Shown here: positions 25,412-33,425 of the stretch, piece by piece
How the letters are laid out: every line of letters starts with the position of its first letter
Position numbering within the stretch: the first letter of the stretch is position 1
Notes under the pieces: generated by a model
The model's input: only the letters and a program-made list of their open reading frames with translations
Databases searched by the model: none
Told to the model about the DNA's origin: nothing
NCBI GenBank assembly: GCA_965262175.1
Contig: CBDHES010000002.1
Span: 2,976,001 to 3,040,000, forward strand
DNA length: 64,000 bases
Direction of reading: 5' to 3'
DNA from: CADEDH01 sp965262175
GTDB taxonomy: Bacteria > Actinomycetota > Acidimicrobiia > Acidimicrobiales > SZUA-35
Program-made: the position numbers and the translations under genes

Positions 25412-25789
25412 ATGGACACCAGCCAGCGACCAACCATCTCCGTTCCCGAGGGCGACGCCCCGACCGAGCTCGTCGTCGAGGATCACGTCGTCGGCGATGG
25501 CGCCGAGGCGGTGAGCGGAGCCCAGGTCGACGTCGACTACGTCGGCGTGAGCTGGAGCACCGGCTCGGAGTTCGACGCCTCGTGGAACCGGGGCAACCCC
25601 CTCTCGTTCACCCTCGGGGCCGGCCAGGTCATCCAGGGGTGGGACCAGGGCGTGGCCGGCATGCGGGTCGGCGGACGACGGACGATCACCATTCCCCCCC
25701 ACCTGGGCTACGGCGCAGCGGGGGCCGGCGGGGTGATCGGGCCGAACGAAACCCTCATCTTCACCGTCGACCTCCGCTCGATCGGCTGA
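25412..25789 (+). CDS. FKBP-type peptidyl-prolyl cis-trans isomerase
   Basis: This 125-residue single-domain FKBP catalyses proline isomerisation in the cytosol (no signal peptide). Family marks are VDVDYVGVSWSTGSEFDASW, PLSFTLGAGQVIQGWDQGV, GMRVGGRRTITIPPHLGYG and LIFTVDLRSI, with the aromatic pocket residues retained. Start ATG 25412. It stands 38 bp after the OmpA-domain gene, probably with its own promoter. Confidence 0.93.
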   Translation: MDTSQRPTISVPEGDAPTELVVEDHVVGDGAEAVSGAQVDVDYVGVSWSTGSEFDASWNRGNPLSFTLGAGQVIQGWDQGVAGMRVGGRRTITIPPHLGYGAAGAGGVIGPNETLIFTVDLRSIG

Positions 25790-25820
25790 CCGGCGGCGAC
25801 CGCCCGACGATCCGATCGGC

Positions 25821-25869
25821 GAGCACGGCTGGCCGCGAGCACGGCTGGCCGCAGAGCACGGCTAGCCGG
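25821..25869. repeat. Three tandem 16-bp repeats at a convergent gene end
   Basis: Units at 25821-25836, 25837-25852 and 25854-25869 share GAGCACGGCTGGCCG with one or two changes in the third. Each contains the near-palindrome GGCTGGCC/GGCTAGCC. They lie between the FKBP and alpha/beta-hydrolase stops, the third overlapping the hydrolase stop codon. Possible terminator array or slippage-prone repeat. Confidence 0.65.
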
Positions 25870-26773
25870 CGATCTCCCGCAGGCGCTTCTTGTCGACCGA
25901 GTGCTGCCAGTCGGCCAGGATCGCCCGGATGGCGGCCACCAGGGCCAGCGGCTGGTCGAGCGGGATGTGGTGGTAAGCCTGAGGAATCTCGATCATCGGG
26001 GCGTTCCGCCCGGTGAGCTCCTCCATGTAGCTCTGCACCTCCGGGGTGACCAGATCGCTCAGCTGGCCATGCATGAGGGCCAGCCGGCACGTGGTCCGGC
26101 TGAGGTAGTCGTTGGTGGTGTAGCGCTCGCGGGCGAAGACCGACGGGTCGAACTTCCAGGTCCATCCCCGCTCGGTCTCGTGGAGGGAATGCCGGGCGAT
26201 GTGGTCGACGATGTAGTCGTTCACGGTCGGCTGGGGCGGCTGGAGGTGGAAGTGCTCCACCGCCGTCTCCAGGTCGGGGTAGGTCTTCGGGTTGCGGAAC
26301 ATCCGGCCCCGCTCCCCCTCCTCCGACTCGGGGTCGGGCTCCCGGACCGGAGCGTCGACGATGATGGCGCCGGCCAGCTCGTGACCGAAGCGGGCGGCGG
26401 CGGCGATCGCCACATGGCCTCCCATCGAGTGGCCGATGACGATCGGTCGGTCCTGGCCTCCGGCGTGGCGGGCGACCGCCATCACCTCCTCGGCCCACTG
26501 CTCCATCGAGTACGTCGGGCGGCGACCGCTGTCGCCGTGGCCCGACAGGTCGGGGGCGACGACGAAGTAGCGGGCCGACCGGGTCGAGGTGAACTGTGGG
26601 GCGATGAACGACCACCACTGAGCGTGGGCCGCACCGCCGTGGAGGAGCACCAGGCACGGCAGCTCGGGGTCGCCCCAGGCGAGGTAGTGGATGTCGCACC
26701 CGTCGACGTCGACGAACCGCGACTCGGGGTGGGTGGCGATGGCGCCGGTGAACCAGGAGGGGGGACGGGACAT
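25862..26773 (-). CDS. Alpha/beta-fold hydrolase
   Basis: This is a 303-residue serine hydrolase. The oxyanion strand is VLLHGGAAHAQWW, nucleophile elbow GHSMGG (Ser), and the acid/base region is followed by HHIPLDQP near the end, giving the catalytic His. Phrases PDLSGHGDSGRR and PTYSMEQWAEEV are typical of esterase/epoxide-hydrolase/haloperoxidase relatives. The substrate is not predictable. Start ATG 26771-26773; upstream residues in the open frame look non-coding. It is transcribed in the same direction as, and 38 bp after, the dehydrogenase operon. Confidence 0.88.
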   Translation of the reverse strand: MSRPPSWFTGAIATHPESRFVDVDGCDIHYLAWGDPELPCLVLLHGGAAHAQWWSFIAPQFTSTRSARYFVVAPDLSGHGDSGRRPTYSMEQWAEEVMAVARHAGGQDRPIVIGHSMGGHVAIAAAARFGHELAGAIIVDAPVREPDPESEEGERGRMFRNPKTYPDLETAVEHFHLQPPQPTVNDYIVDHIARHSLHETERGWTWKFDPSVFARERYTTNDYLSRTTCRLALMHGQLSDLVTPEVQSYMEELTGRNAPMIEIPQAYHHIPLDQPLALVAAIRAILADWQHSVDKKRLREIAG

Positions 26774-26811
26774 GGGCCCAGTCTGCCGGCCCCAGCGGCC
26801 CGACGCCGCCT

Positions 26812-28314
26812 TCACCGCCCCCGGCGGGCGATGTGGATCGGGTGGCCGAGGGCGACCAGGGCCGCCTCGCCAAACGCCTCGCCGAGGGTCGGATGGGCGT
26901 GGATGGTGCCGGCGATGTCCTCCAGGCGGGCGCCCATCTCGATCGCCAGGCCGAAGCCCGAAGCCAGCTCGGCCACCGCCGACCCGACGGCCTGGATTCC
27001 GACGACGAGGTGGTTGTCGGCCCGAGCCACGACCCGCACGAACCCGACCTCGTCGGCCAGGGTCATCGCCCGCCCGTTGGCGGTCAGGGGGAACCGGCCG
27101 ACGACGATCTCGGCCCCGCTCCCGCCGACGACCTCCCGGGCCCGGTCGGGGTCGAAGCCAACGGTGACCACTTCGGGATCGGTGAACACGATGGCCGGGA
27201 TGGCGTGGTTGTCGAATGCGATCGGACGGCCGGCGATGGCCTCGGCCACGACCTCACCCTGCCGCATGGCCCGGTGGGCCAGCATCGGCTCGCCGGTGAC
27301 ATCGCCGATGGCCCAGACGTTCCGCATCGAGGTCTGGCACCGGTCGTCGACGGTGATGGCCGCCATGCCGCCCTGGCCGTCCATCGTGACCACGAGCTCA
27401 TCGAGACCCAACCCGTCGGTCATCGGACGTCGGCCGACGGTCACCAGGACCTTGTCGGCACCGACCACGGCGGGGCCGTCCGGTCCCTCGATCGCCAGGC
27501 CCTCGGCGGTCAGGCCGGTGGCCCGGGTCCCGGCGAGGACGGTCACGTCGAGGTCGGCCAGCCGCCGTTCGACGGGACGGGTCAGCTCCCGGTCGTACTG
27601 GGGGAGGACTCGTTCGGCCAGCTCGACGATGGTGACGTGGGCGCCCAGCTTGGCGAAGGCGGTGCCCAGCTCGAGGCCGATGTAGCCACCGCCGACGACG
27701 GCCAACGACCGGGGGACCTCGGTCAGATCGAGCGCTCCGGTCGACGACAGGACCTCGGGGCCGACCGGCCCGGTCCCGAACGGGACGGCGTCGAGGGCGA
27801 TCGGGGCGGACCCGGTGGCGATGACGACGTGCTCGGCTTCGATGACCAACCGGTGGCCGGCGTCGGCCCCGGCCGGGATGACCTCGACCGTCTTCCCGTC
27901 GAGGAACCGGGCCCGACCGGCGATGACCTCGGTACCGGCGGCGGCCAACACCGTGCCGACACCGTCGTTCAGCCGTCGGACGATCCCGTCCTTCCAGGCC
28001 CTGGTCGTCGCCAGGTCGATCGAGACCTCGGCGGCCCGGATCCCGAGGGCGCCGATCCCGTGGGTGACCGGGTCGGCGGCCGCGGTGAGGGCCGCCAGCT
28101 CATCGGCGGCGTGGATGAGGGCCTTGGACGGGATGCAGCCCACGTTGAGGCAGGTGCCCCCGAGGGGCTGGTCGTCGATGACGACCGCCTCCACCCCGAG
28201 CTGACCACACCGGATGCCGGCCACGTAGCCGCCTGGTCCGCCTCCGATGATCACCACCGGAACCCGACGCCGCTCGATCGACGACACCGGCCCGCTTGGT
28301 GCCGGCCCGGTCAT
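26812..28314 (-). CDS. lpd: Dihydrolipoyl dehydrogenase (E3)
   Basis: This 500-residue FAD enzyme re-oxidises the dihydrolipoyl arm of the E2 protein using NAD+. The FAD motif is VIIGGGPGGYVAG, the redox disulfide GGTCLNVGCIPSKA, the NAD motif VVGGGYIGLELG, and the C-terminal active site HAHPTLGEAFGEAA (His-Glu). The start ATG (28312-28314) overlaps the E2 stop by 4 nt, confirming it over the longer upstream frame. It is the last gene of the E1alpha-E1beta-E2-E3 operon. Confidence 0.95.
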   Translation of the reverse strand: MTGPAPSGPVSSIERRRVPVVIIGGGPGGYVAGIRCGQLGVEAVVIDDQPLGGTCLNVGCIPSKALIHAADELAALTAAADPVTHGIGALGIRAAEVSIDLATTRAWKDGIVRRLNDGVGTVLAAAGTEVIAGRARFLDGKTVEVIPAGADAGHRLVIEAEHVVIATGSAPIALDAVPFGTGPVGPEVLSSTGALDLTEVPRSLAVVGGGYIGLELGTAFAKLGAHVTIVELAERVLPQYDRELTRPVERRLADLDVTVLAGTRATGLTAEGLAIEGPDGPAVVGADKVLVTVGRRPMTDGLGLDELVVTMDGQGGMAAITVDDRCQTSMRNVWAIGDVTGEPMLAHRAMRQGEVVAEAIAGRPIAFDNHAIPAIVFTDPEVVTVGFDPDRAREVVGGSGAEIVVGRFPLTANGRAMTLADEVGFVRVVARADNHLVVGIQAVGSAVAELASGFGLAIEMGARLEDIAGTIHAHPTLGEAFGEAALVALGHPIHIARRGR

Positions 28315-29708
28315 GCGCCGGCCCCCGTCGATCCCGCCCCGCCGTCGGGGCCGCCCGGCGACGGACCGTCGACCAGCAGCAACGCCGGCTCCTCGAGCGA
28401 CGCCTTGATCTTCTGGACGAACTGGGCGGCGTCCCATCCGTCGACGATCCGGTGATCGAACGACGACGACAGGTTCATGACCTTCCGGGGTACCGGGGTG
28501 ACCGGCCCCCCGGCCGGCTCGTCGAGGTAGGTCGGTCGGGTGACGATCTTGTTGACGCCGATGATGGCCACCTCGGGCTTGTTGAGGACCGGGGTGGTGA
28601 CGAGGCCGCCCAACGACCCGAGGCTGGTGATCGTGATCGTCGAGCCGGTCAGCTCGGCCGGGGTGACGCCACCGTCCCGGGATCGGGTCGCCAGATCACC
28701 GATCTTGGCCGCCAAGCTCCACAGCGACTCGGCCTCGGCGTGGCGGACGACCGGCACCACCAGCCCGTTTGGGGTCTGGGTGGCGATCCCGACGTGCACG
28801 CCGCCGTAGGTCGTGAGGGTCTCGGTCTCGTCGTCGACGTGGGCGTTCATCTGGGGGTGATCGGCGATGGCGTCGACCATGGCTCGAATGAGGAACGGCA
28901 GCAGCGTCAGCCGCACCGCTCGCTCGGCGTAGCGGTCGTTGAACGCCGAGCGGAGCGATTCGAGGGCCGTCACGTCGACCTCGTCGACGTAGGTGATGTG
29001 GGGGATGGTCTGGGTCGCGGTGAGGGTCCGGCGAGCGATCTGGCGACGGATGCCGATGATGGGTTCCTCGGTCACCCGCCGGTCGGGGCTGCGGGTGCCG
29101 GCGACGGCCGGCCCGCCCCGGGGTGAGGCCGCCGAGGCGGGGGCCGCTCCATGCCAGTAGGCGTCGAGATCGTCGTGGGTGATCCGACCGGCTGGCCCGG
29201 TGCCCCGGACCAGGCGGAGGTCGATCCCGCCCTGGCGGGCCCGGTGGCGAACGGCGGGCGAGGCCAAGGGCCGCTCCCCCTCGGCCCGGGGCGGGCCACT
29301 GGCGGTGGTGGGAGCCGGGGACACCGCCGGCGCCGAGACCGATGCCGAGGGCTCGGGCCCGGCCGGCGGGGTGCCGACCGCTTCGGCCGGCGCCACGGGG
29401 GTCGACACCGACGCCGGGGCCGACACCGGCGCCGGGGCCGGGGGTGGCGGTTCACCGGACGGCTCACCGTCGACGGTCAGCTCCAACAGCGTGGTCCCGA
29501 CGGCCAGGATCTCTCCGACCTCGCCGTTGCGGACGGCCACCACGCCGTCGGCCGGGGCGGGGATCTCGACGTTGGCCTTGTCGGTCATCACCTCGGCCAG
29601 GACCTGGTTCCGGGCGACGGTGTCGCCGACCGACACGGCCCACGCCACCACCTCGACCTCGGCGATCCCCTCCCCGACGTCGGGGACCTTCACCACCTGG
29701 GTGCCCAT
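28311..29708 (-). CDS. bkdC: Branched-chain 2-oxo acid dehydrogenase E2 (dihydrolipoyl acyltransferase)
   Basis: This 465-residue E2 transfers the acyl group to CoA. A single lipoyl domain (residues 1-80) carries the lipoyl lysine in MTDKANVE (about Lys43). A Pro/Ala/Val linker, a peripheral-subunit-binding domain (ASPAVRHRARQGGIDL, GTGPAGRITHDDL) and the catalytic domain with SFDHRIVDGWDAAQF (HxxxDG) follow. Start ATG 29706-29708 gives the normal MGTQVVKVPDVGEG opening. It lies 14 bases after the E1beta stop and overlaps E3. Confidence 0.93.
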   Translation of the reverse strand: MGTQVVKVPDVGEGIAEVEVVAWAVSVGDTVARNQVLAEVMTDKANVEIPAPADGVVAVRNGEVGEILAVGTTLLELTVDGEPSGEPPPPAPAPVSAPASVSTPVAPAEAVGTPPAGPEPSASVSAPAVSPAPTTASGPPRAEGERPLASPAVRHRARQGGIDLRLVRGTGPAGRITHDDLDAYWHGAAPASAASPRGGPAVAGTRSPDRRVTEEPIIGIRRQIARRTLTATQTIPHITYVDEVDVTALESLRSAFNDRYAERAVRLTLLPFLIRAMVDAIADHPQMNAHVDDETETLTTYGGVHVGIATQTPNGLVVPVVRHAEAESLWSLAAKIGDLATRSRDGGVTPAELTGSTITITSLGSLGGLVTTPVLNKPEVAIIGVNKIVTRPTYLDEPAGGPVTPVPRKVMNLSSSFDHRIVDGWDAAQFVQKIKASLEEPALLLVDGPSPGGPDGGAGSTGAGA

Positions 29709-29722
29709 CGTCACCTCCCTCG

Positions 29723-30778
29723 TCAGTACTCGAGTACGGCCCGCAGGGCCCGTGCGACCCGGTCGGGACCGGGGAAGTAGGCCCACTCCTGCCCCATCGG
29801 ATACGGGGTGTCCCACCCCGTGACCCGGGTGATCGGGGCCTCCAGCCAATCGAAGCACCGCTCCTGGACCTGGGCCGACAGTTCGGCCCCGAACCCGCTG
29901 GTCCGCGTCGCCTCGTGGGCGATGACGACCCGGCCGGTCGACTGGACCGAGGCCGTGATCGTGTCGATGTCGAGGGGGAGGAGGGTCCGGAGATCGATCA
30001 CCTCGGCGTCGATCCCGGTCTCGGTCGCCGCCGCCACCGCCACGTGGACCAGGGTTCCGTAGGCCAGGACGGTGACCTCGCTCCCCGGCCGGACCACCGC
30101 CGCCCGACCGAGCGGAACCCGGTAGTGCCCGAGCGGGACCTGCCCGTCGGGATGGGGTGACCAGGACTGGATCGGTCGATCGTGGTGCCCGTCGAAGGGC
30201 CCGTTGTAGAGCCGTTTGGGCTCGAGGAAGATGACCGGGTCGTCGTTCTCGATCGAGGCGATCAGCAGGCCCTTGGCGTCACGGGGGTTCGACGGCTGCA
30301 CCACCTGGAGCCCGGCGACGTGGGTGAACAGCGCCTCGGGGCTCTGGGAGTGGGTCTGGCCGCCCCGGATCCCCCCGCCCACCGGCATCCGGATCACCAG
30401 CGGGGCCGCCAACTCCCCGACGGTCCGCGACCGGAGACGAGCCGCCTCCGACACGATCTGGTCGTAGCCGGGGTACATGTAGTCGGCGAACTGGATCTCG
30501 GCCACCGGACGGAGGCCGTAGGCCGCCATCCCGACCGCCGCTCCGACGATCCCGCTCTCGGAGATCGGGGTGTCGAACGAGCGGTGGGTCCCGAAGGTCT
30601 GCTGGAGGCCCTCGGTGCAGCGGAAGACGCCACCGAAGTAGCCGGCGTCCTCACCGAAGGACACGACCCGCTCGTCGCGCTCCATCATCGTGGCCAGGGC
30701 GTCCCGGATCGCCTCGATCATCGACATCGGCCGGGTCGGCGTCCCGGTCGTCTCCGCGGTGGCCTCGGTGGCGGTCAT
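29723..30778 (-). CDS. bkdB: Branched-chain 2-oxo acid dehydrogenase E1 beta
   Basis: This 351-residue transketolase-like subunit supplies the PYR half of the thiamine diphosphate site and docks on E2. It shows MIEAIRDALATMMERDERVV, FGEDAGYFGGVFR (catalytic Glu contacting ThDP), PISESGIVGAAVGMA, MPVGGGIRGGQTHSQSPEAL and the C-terminal GWDTPYP. The start codon shares one base with the E1alpha stop (TGATG), so translation is coupled. The pairing with a long E1alpha of the branched-chain type supports the substrate assignment. Confidence 0.93.
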   Translation of the reverse strand: MTATEATAETTGTPTRPMSMIEAIRDALATMMERDERVVSFGEDAGYFGGVFRCTEGLQQTFGTHRSFDTPISESGIVGAAVGMAAYGLRPVAEIQFADYMYPGYDQIVSEAARLRSRTVGELAAPLVIRMPVGGGIRGGQTHSQSPEALFTHVAGLQVVQPSNPRDAKGLLIASIENDDPVIFLEPKRLYNGPFDGHHDRPIQSWSPHPDGQVPLGHYRVPLGRAAVVRPGSEVTVLAYGTLVHVAVAAATETGIDAEVIDLRTLLPLDIDTITASVQSTGRVVIAHEATRTSGFGAELSAQVQERCFDWLEAPITRVTGWDTPYPMGQEWAYFPGPDRVARALRAVLEY

Positions 30779-32034
30779 CACACCCCCAGCTCCTGCCGCT
30801 GCTCCCGCAGGTGGCGGGGCATCTCGGCGTAGACGTGCTCGAACATGTGGCGAGCGCTGGGGCTCGGGCCGCTGGTCATCGTGCCGAGGGCCTCGGCCTC
30901 GGTGACGGTGGCCGTCATCTCGGTGGTGACCTCGGAGGTGATCGCTTCGACCCCGTCGGGGGCCAGGGCGCCGGTGGCGACGAGGTGCTGGCCGAGGCGG
31001 GCGATCGGATCCCCCAGCGGCCAGTTCGACGCGGCCGCCGAGGACCGGTAGCGGCTCGGGTCGTCGGACGACGAGTGGCTCCCCGCCCGGTAGGTGATCC
31101 ACTCGATCAACGTCGGGCCGATGCCGGCCCGGGCCCGACGAACCGCCCAGTCGGTGACGGCGTAGACCGCCAGGAGGTCGTTGCCGTCGGCCCGGAGGGT
31201 GGGGAGGCCGTAGCCGGTCCCCCGCTGGGCGAAGGTGGCCGCTTCGCCACCGGCGATCCCTTGGAAGCTGGAGATCGCCCACTGGTTGTTGACGATGTTG
31301 ATGATGGCCGGCGGCTGGTAGACCGAGGCGAACACCAGCGCCGAGTGGAAGTCGTTCTCGGCGGTCGATCCCTCACCGGTCCAGGCCACGGCCACGTTGC
31401 GCTTGCCCTCGATGGCCGACGCCATCGCCCACCCGACAGCCTGGATCAGCTGCGTCGCCAGGTTTCCGGAGATCGAGAAGAACCCGTGCTCGGGGACCGA
31501 GTAGAGCGTCGGGAGCTGGGCCCCTTTCAGTCGGTCACCCGGGTTCGACAGGACCTGGCAGAACATCTCCAGCCGGGAGTGCCCGGCGGCCATGAGCAAC
31601 CCCGATTGGCGGTAGGTCGGGAAGTGCATGTCGAGGCCCGGTCCGAACCCGGGCGACGTCGCCGCCACCGCCAGACCGGACCCGACCGCCACCGCCTCCT
31701 CGCCTCGGGATTGGATGGCGAACCCGGCCTTCCCCTGACGCTGGAGCAGCATCGCCTGCTCGTCGAAGACCCGGGTCTCGATCATGTGGCGGAGTCCCCG
31801 GAGCTTGACGGCGTCGTCGAGGACCGGATCCCAGGCCCCGACCGCCCGGCCGTCGTCGTCGAGGACCCGGATGATCGCGCCGGTGTAGGCGTGGGTATCA
31901 CCGGCGGCCACGTCGATCGGGGGTCGATCGAGGATGCCGGCCGGGGGGATGTTCAGATGGGAGAAGTCGGGCTCGTCGCCGGGCCGAGCCGGGGGCTCGG
32001 GCACGGTCAGCCGCATCGGTCGTTCGACGGTCAT
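30778..32034 (-). CDS. bkdA: Branched-chain 2-oxo acid dehydrogenase E1 alpha
   Basis: This 418-residue subunit decarboxylates 2-oxoisovalerate, 2-oxoisocaproate and related acids with thiamine diphosphate. The ThDP motif is WTGEGSTAENDF...IINIVNNQWAIS (GDG-like to NN). The N-terminal part has the branched-chain-type IPPAGILDRPPID and IIRVLDDDGRAVGAWDP. Also seen are ETRVFDEQAMLLQRQGKAGF and the phosphorylation-loop-like YRAGSHSSSDDPSRYRS. It is the first gene of the operon; start ATG 32032-32034. Confidence 0.94.
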   Translation of the reverse strand: MTVERPMRLTVPEPPARPGDEPDFSHLNIPPAGILDRPPIDVAAGDTHAYTGAIIRVLDDDGRAVGAWDPVLDDAVKLRGLRHMIETRVFDEQAMLLQRQGKAGFAIQSRGEEAVAVGSGLAVAATSPGFGPGLDMHFPTYRQSGLLMAAGHSRLEMFCQVLSNPGDRLKGAQLPTLYSVPEHGFFSISGNLATQLIQAVGWAMASAIEGKRNVAVAWTGEGSTAENDFHSALVFASVYQPPAIINIVNNQWAISSFQGIAGGEAATFAQRGTGYGLPTLRADGNDLLAVYAVTDWAVRRARAGIGPTLIEWITYRAGSHSSSDDPSRYRSSAAASNWPLGDPIARLGQHLVATGALAPDGVEAITSEVTTEMTATVTEAEALGTMTSGPSPSARHMFEHVYAEMPRHLREQRQELGV

Positions 32035-32087
32035 GGCGCACCCCCGGTGGCGGACGGTGCCCCGATCCTAGGCGCGACCGGCGACGC

Positions 32088-32591
32088 TCAGTCGGGGAGG
32101 ACCCGGAGCTGGCGCCACCGGGAGGTGGCCTCGGTCAACGCCTCGCCGTCGGGCCCGACGATCGCTCCCGTCACGTGGTAGTCCCGGCCGTCGATCCGCT
32201 CCACCCGGGCTCGGGCCACGACCTCGTCGGCCATCGGGACCGGCCGCCGGTAGCGGAGGTTCATCTCGGCCGTCACGCAGGCCAGATCGGAGGCGTCGGC
32301 GGGGAGCGCGAGCTGGGCCGCCACCCCCATGACCTCGTCGAGGATGGTGGCCTGGATGCCGCCGTGGACGACCGTGTCGAGCCCGCAGTGGTGGGGCGCC
32401 GCCCGATGGACGGTCTCGATCGTCCCGTCCGCCAACCGGTGGAAGGTCAGGCGGAGACCCTGCTCGTTGGCCTGACCGCAGCCGAAGCAGCGGTCGACGC
32501 CCGATCGGTCGACGACGATCGGGGCTTCGTCGCTGGCCGGGGCACCGTCGCCGGCCGGAACCGGGTCGGTGCCGACGTCCGGGCCGCTCAC
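32088..32591 (-). CDS. PaaI-family hot-dog thioesterase
   Basis: This is a 167-residue hot-dog-fold protein predicted to hydrolyse acyl-CoA thioesters. It has the N-terminal CFGCGQANEQGL motif found in many PaaI/YiiD-type thioesterases, the central helix region HGGIQATILDEVMGVAA (catalytic acid) and LRYRRPVPMADEV. GTG 32589-32591 is taken as start because it overlaps the SDR stop (GTGA) and the upstream frame is inside the SDR gene. It precedes the dehydrogenase operon by 53 bp and could hydrolyse its products. Confidence 0.85.
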   Translation of the reverse strand: MSGPDVGTDPVPAGDGAPASDEAPIVVDRSGVDRCFGCGQANEQGLRLTFHRLADGTIETVHRAAPHHCGLDTVVHGGIQATILDEVMGVAAQLALPADASDLACVTAEMNLRYRRPVPMADEVVARARVERIDGRDYHVTGAIVGPDGEALTEATSRWRQLRVLPD

Positions 32592-33385
32592 CGGCCGACC
32601 AGCCGAGCTCGGAACCGGCGCATGCCGTTGAGCCACCGGTCGTAGTCGTTGGCCTTGCGCTGGAAGTAGGTCGCCACCTCGGCATGGGGCAGCACGAGGA
32701 ACCGTTCCTCCCGCATCGCCTCGACGCAGGCCCGGGCCACGTCGTCGGGCTCCAGGATGCCGTCGCCGGCCGCCTGGCGGGCTTCGGCGTTCGACGCCTT
32801 CTCCAACGCCCGGGGGCCGAGGATGTTGGTCCTCACCGCCTGGGGGCACAGTACGGAGACCCCGATGCCCTGGTCGCCGTAGTTGATCGACACCCACTCG
32901 GCGAAGGCAACCGCGGCGTGCTTGGACACCGCATAGGGACCGGAGTCCATCTGGGTCAGGAGCCCGGCGGCCGACGCGGTGTTGAGCAGGTACCCGCCGC
33001 CCCGCTCGACCATGTGGGGTACGACGGCCCGGGCGGCGTAGAGGTGGGACCAGGTGTGGACGTTCATCATCCGCTCCCACTCGTCGGTCGGCAGATCGAG
33101 CCCCCCTCGGAGCCCGTAGCCGGCGTTGGAGGCGAACACGTCGAGGGATCCGTGGGCGTCGATCACGTCGACCACGAGCCGCTCGACCGCCCGCTCATCG
33201 CCGACGTCGAGCTCGGTCGACGTGGCGACCTCGCCGATCGACGCCGCCGTCTCCGCTGCCCCGTCGCCGTTGAGATCGGTGCAGACCACCGCCGAGGCGC
33301 CCTCGGCGGCGAACGCCTGGGCCAACGACCGGCCGATGCCGGAGCCGGCCCCGGTCACCACCGCTACCTTGTCACGAAGCTCCAT
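32588..33385 (-). CDS. Short-chain dehydrogenase/reductase
   Basis: This is a 265-residue NAD(P)-dependent oxidoreductase. The cofactor motif is VVTGAGSGIGRS, with an acidic residue after strand 2 (CTDLN) suggesting NAD preference, SNAGYG, catalytic Ser in NTASAAG and the YAVSKHA Tyr-Lys pair. The substrate is unknown, perhaps an acyl or alcohol intermediate given the thioesterase overlap downstream. Start ATG 33383-33385. Confidence 0.9.
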   Translation of the reverse strand: MELRDKVAVVTGAGSGIGRSLAQAFAAEGASAVVCTDLNGDGAAETAASIGEVATSTELDVGDERAVERLVVDVIDAHGSLDVFASNAGYGLRGGLDLPTDEWERMMNVHTWSHLYAARAVVPHMVERGGGYLLNTASAAGLLTQMDSGPYAVSKHAAVAFAEWVSINYGDQGIGVSVLCPQAVRTNILGPRALEKASNAEARQAAGDGILEPDDVARACVEAMREERFLVLPHAEVATYFQRKANDYDRWLNGMRRFRARLVGR

Positions 33386-33425
33386 GACCGGCGACCCTAA
33401 TCGCCGATCGTCGCCGAGCGCCCCC

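Noticed and set aside
25821..25869. Phage or integrative-element attachment site
   Set aside because: No integrase, tRNA or mobile gene is nearby; short tandem units at a gene end are better explained as terminator or slippage repeats.
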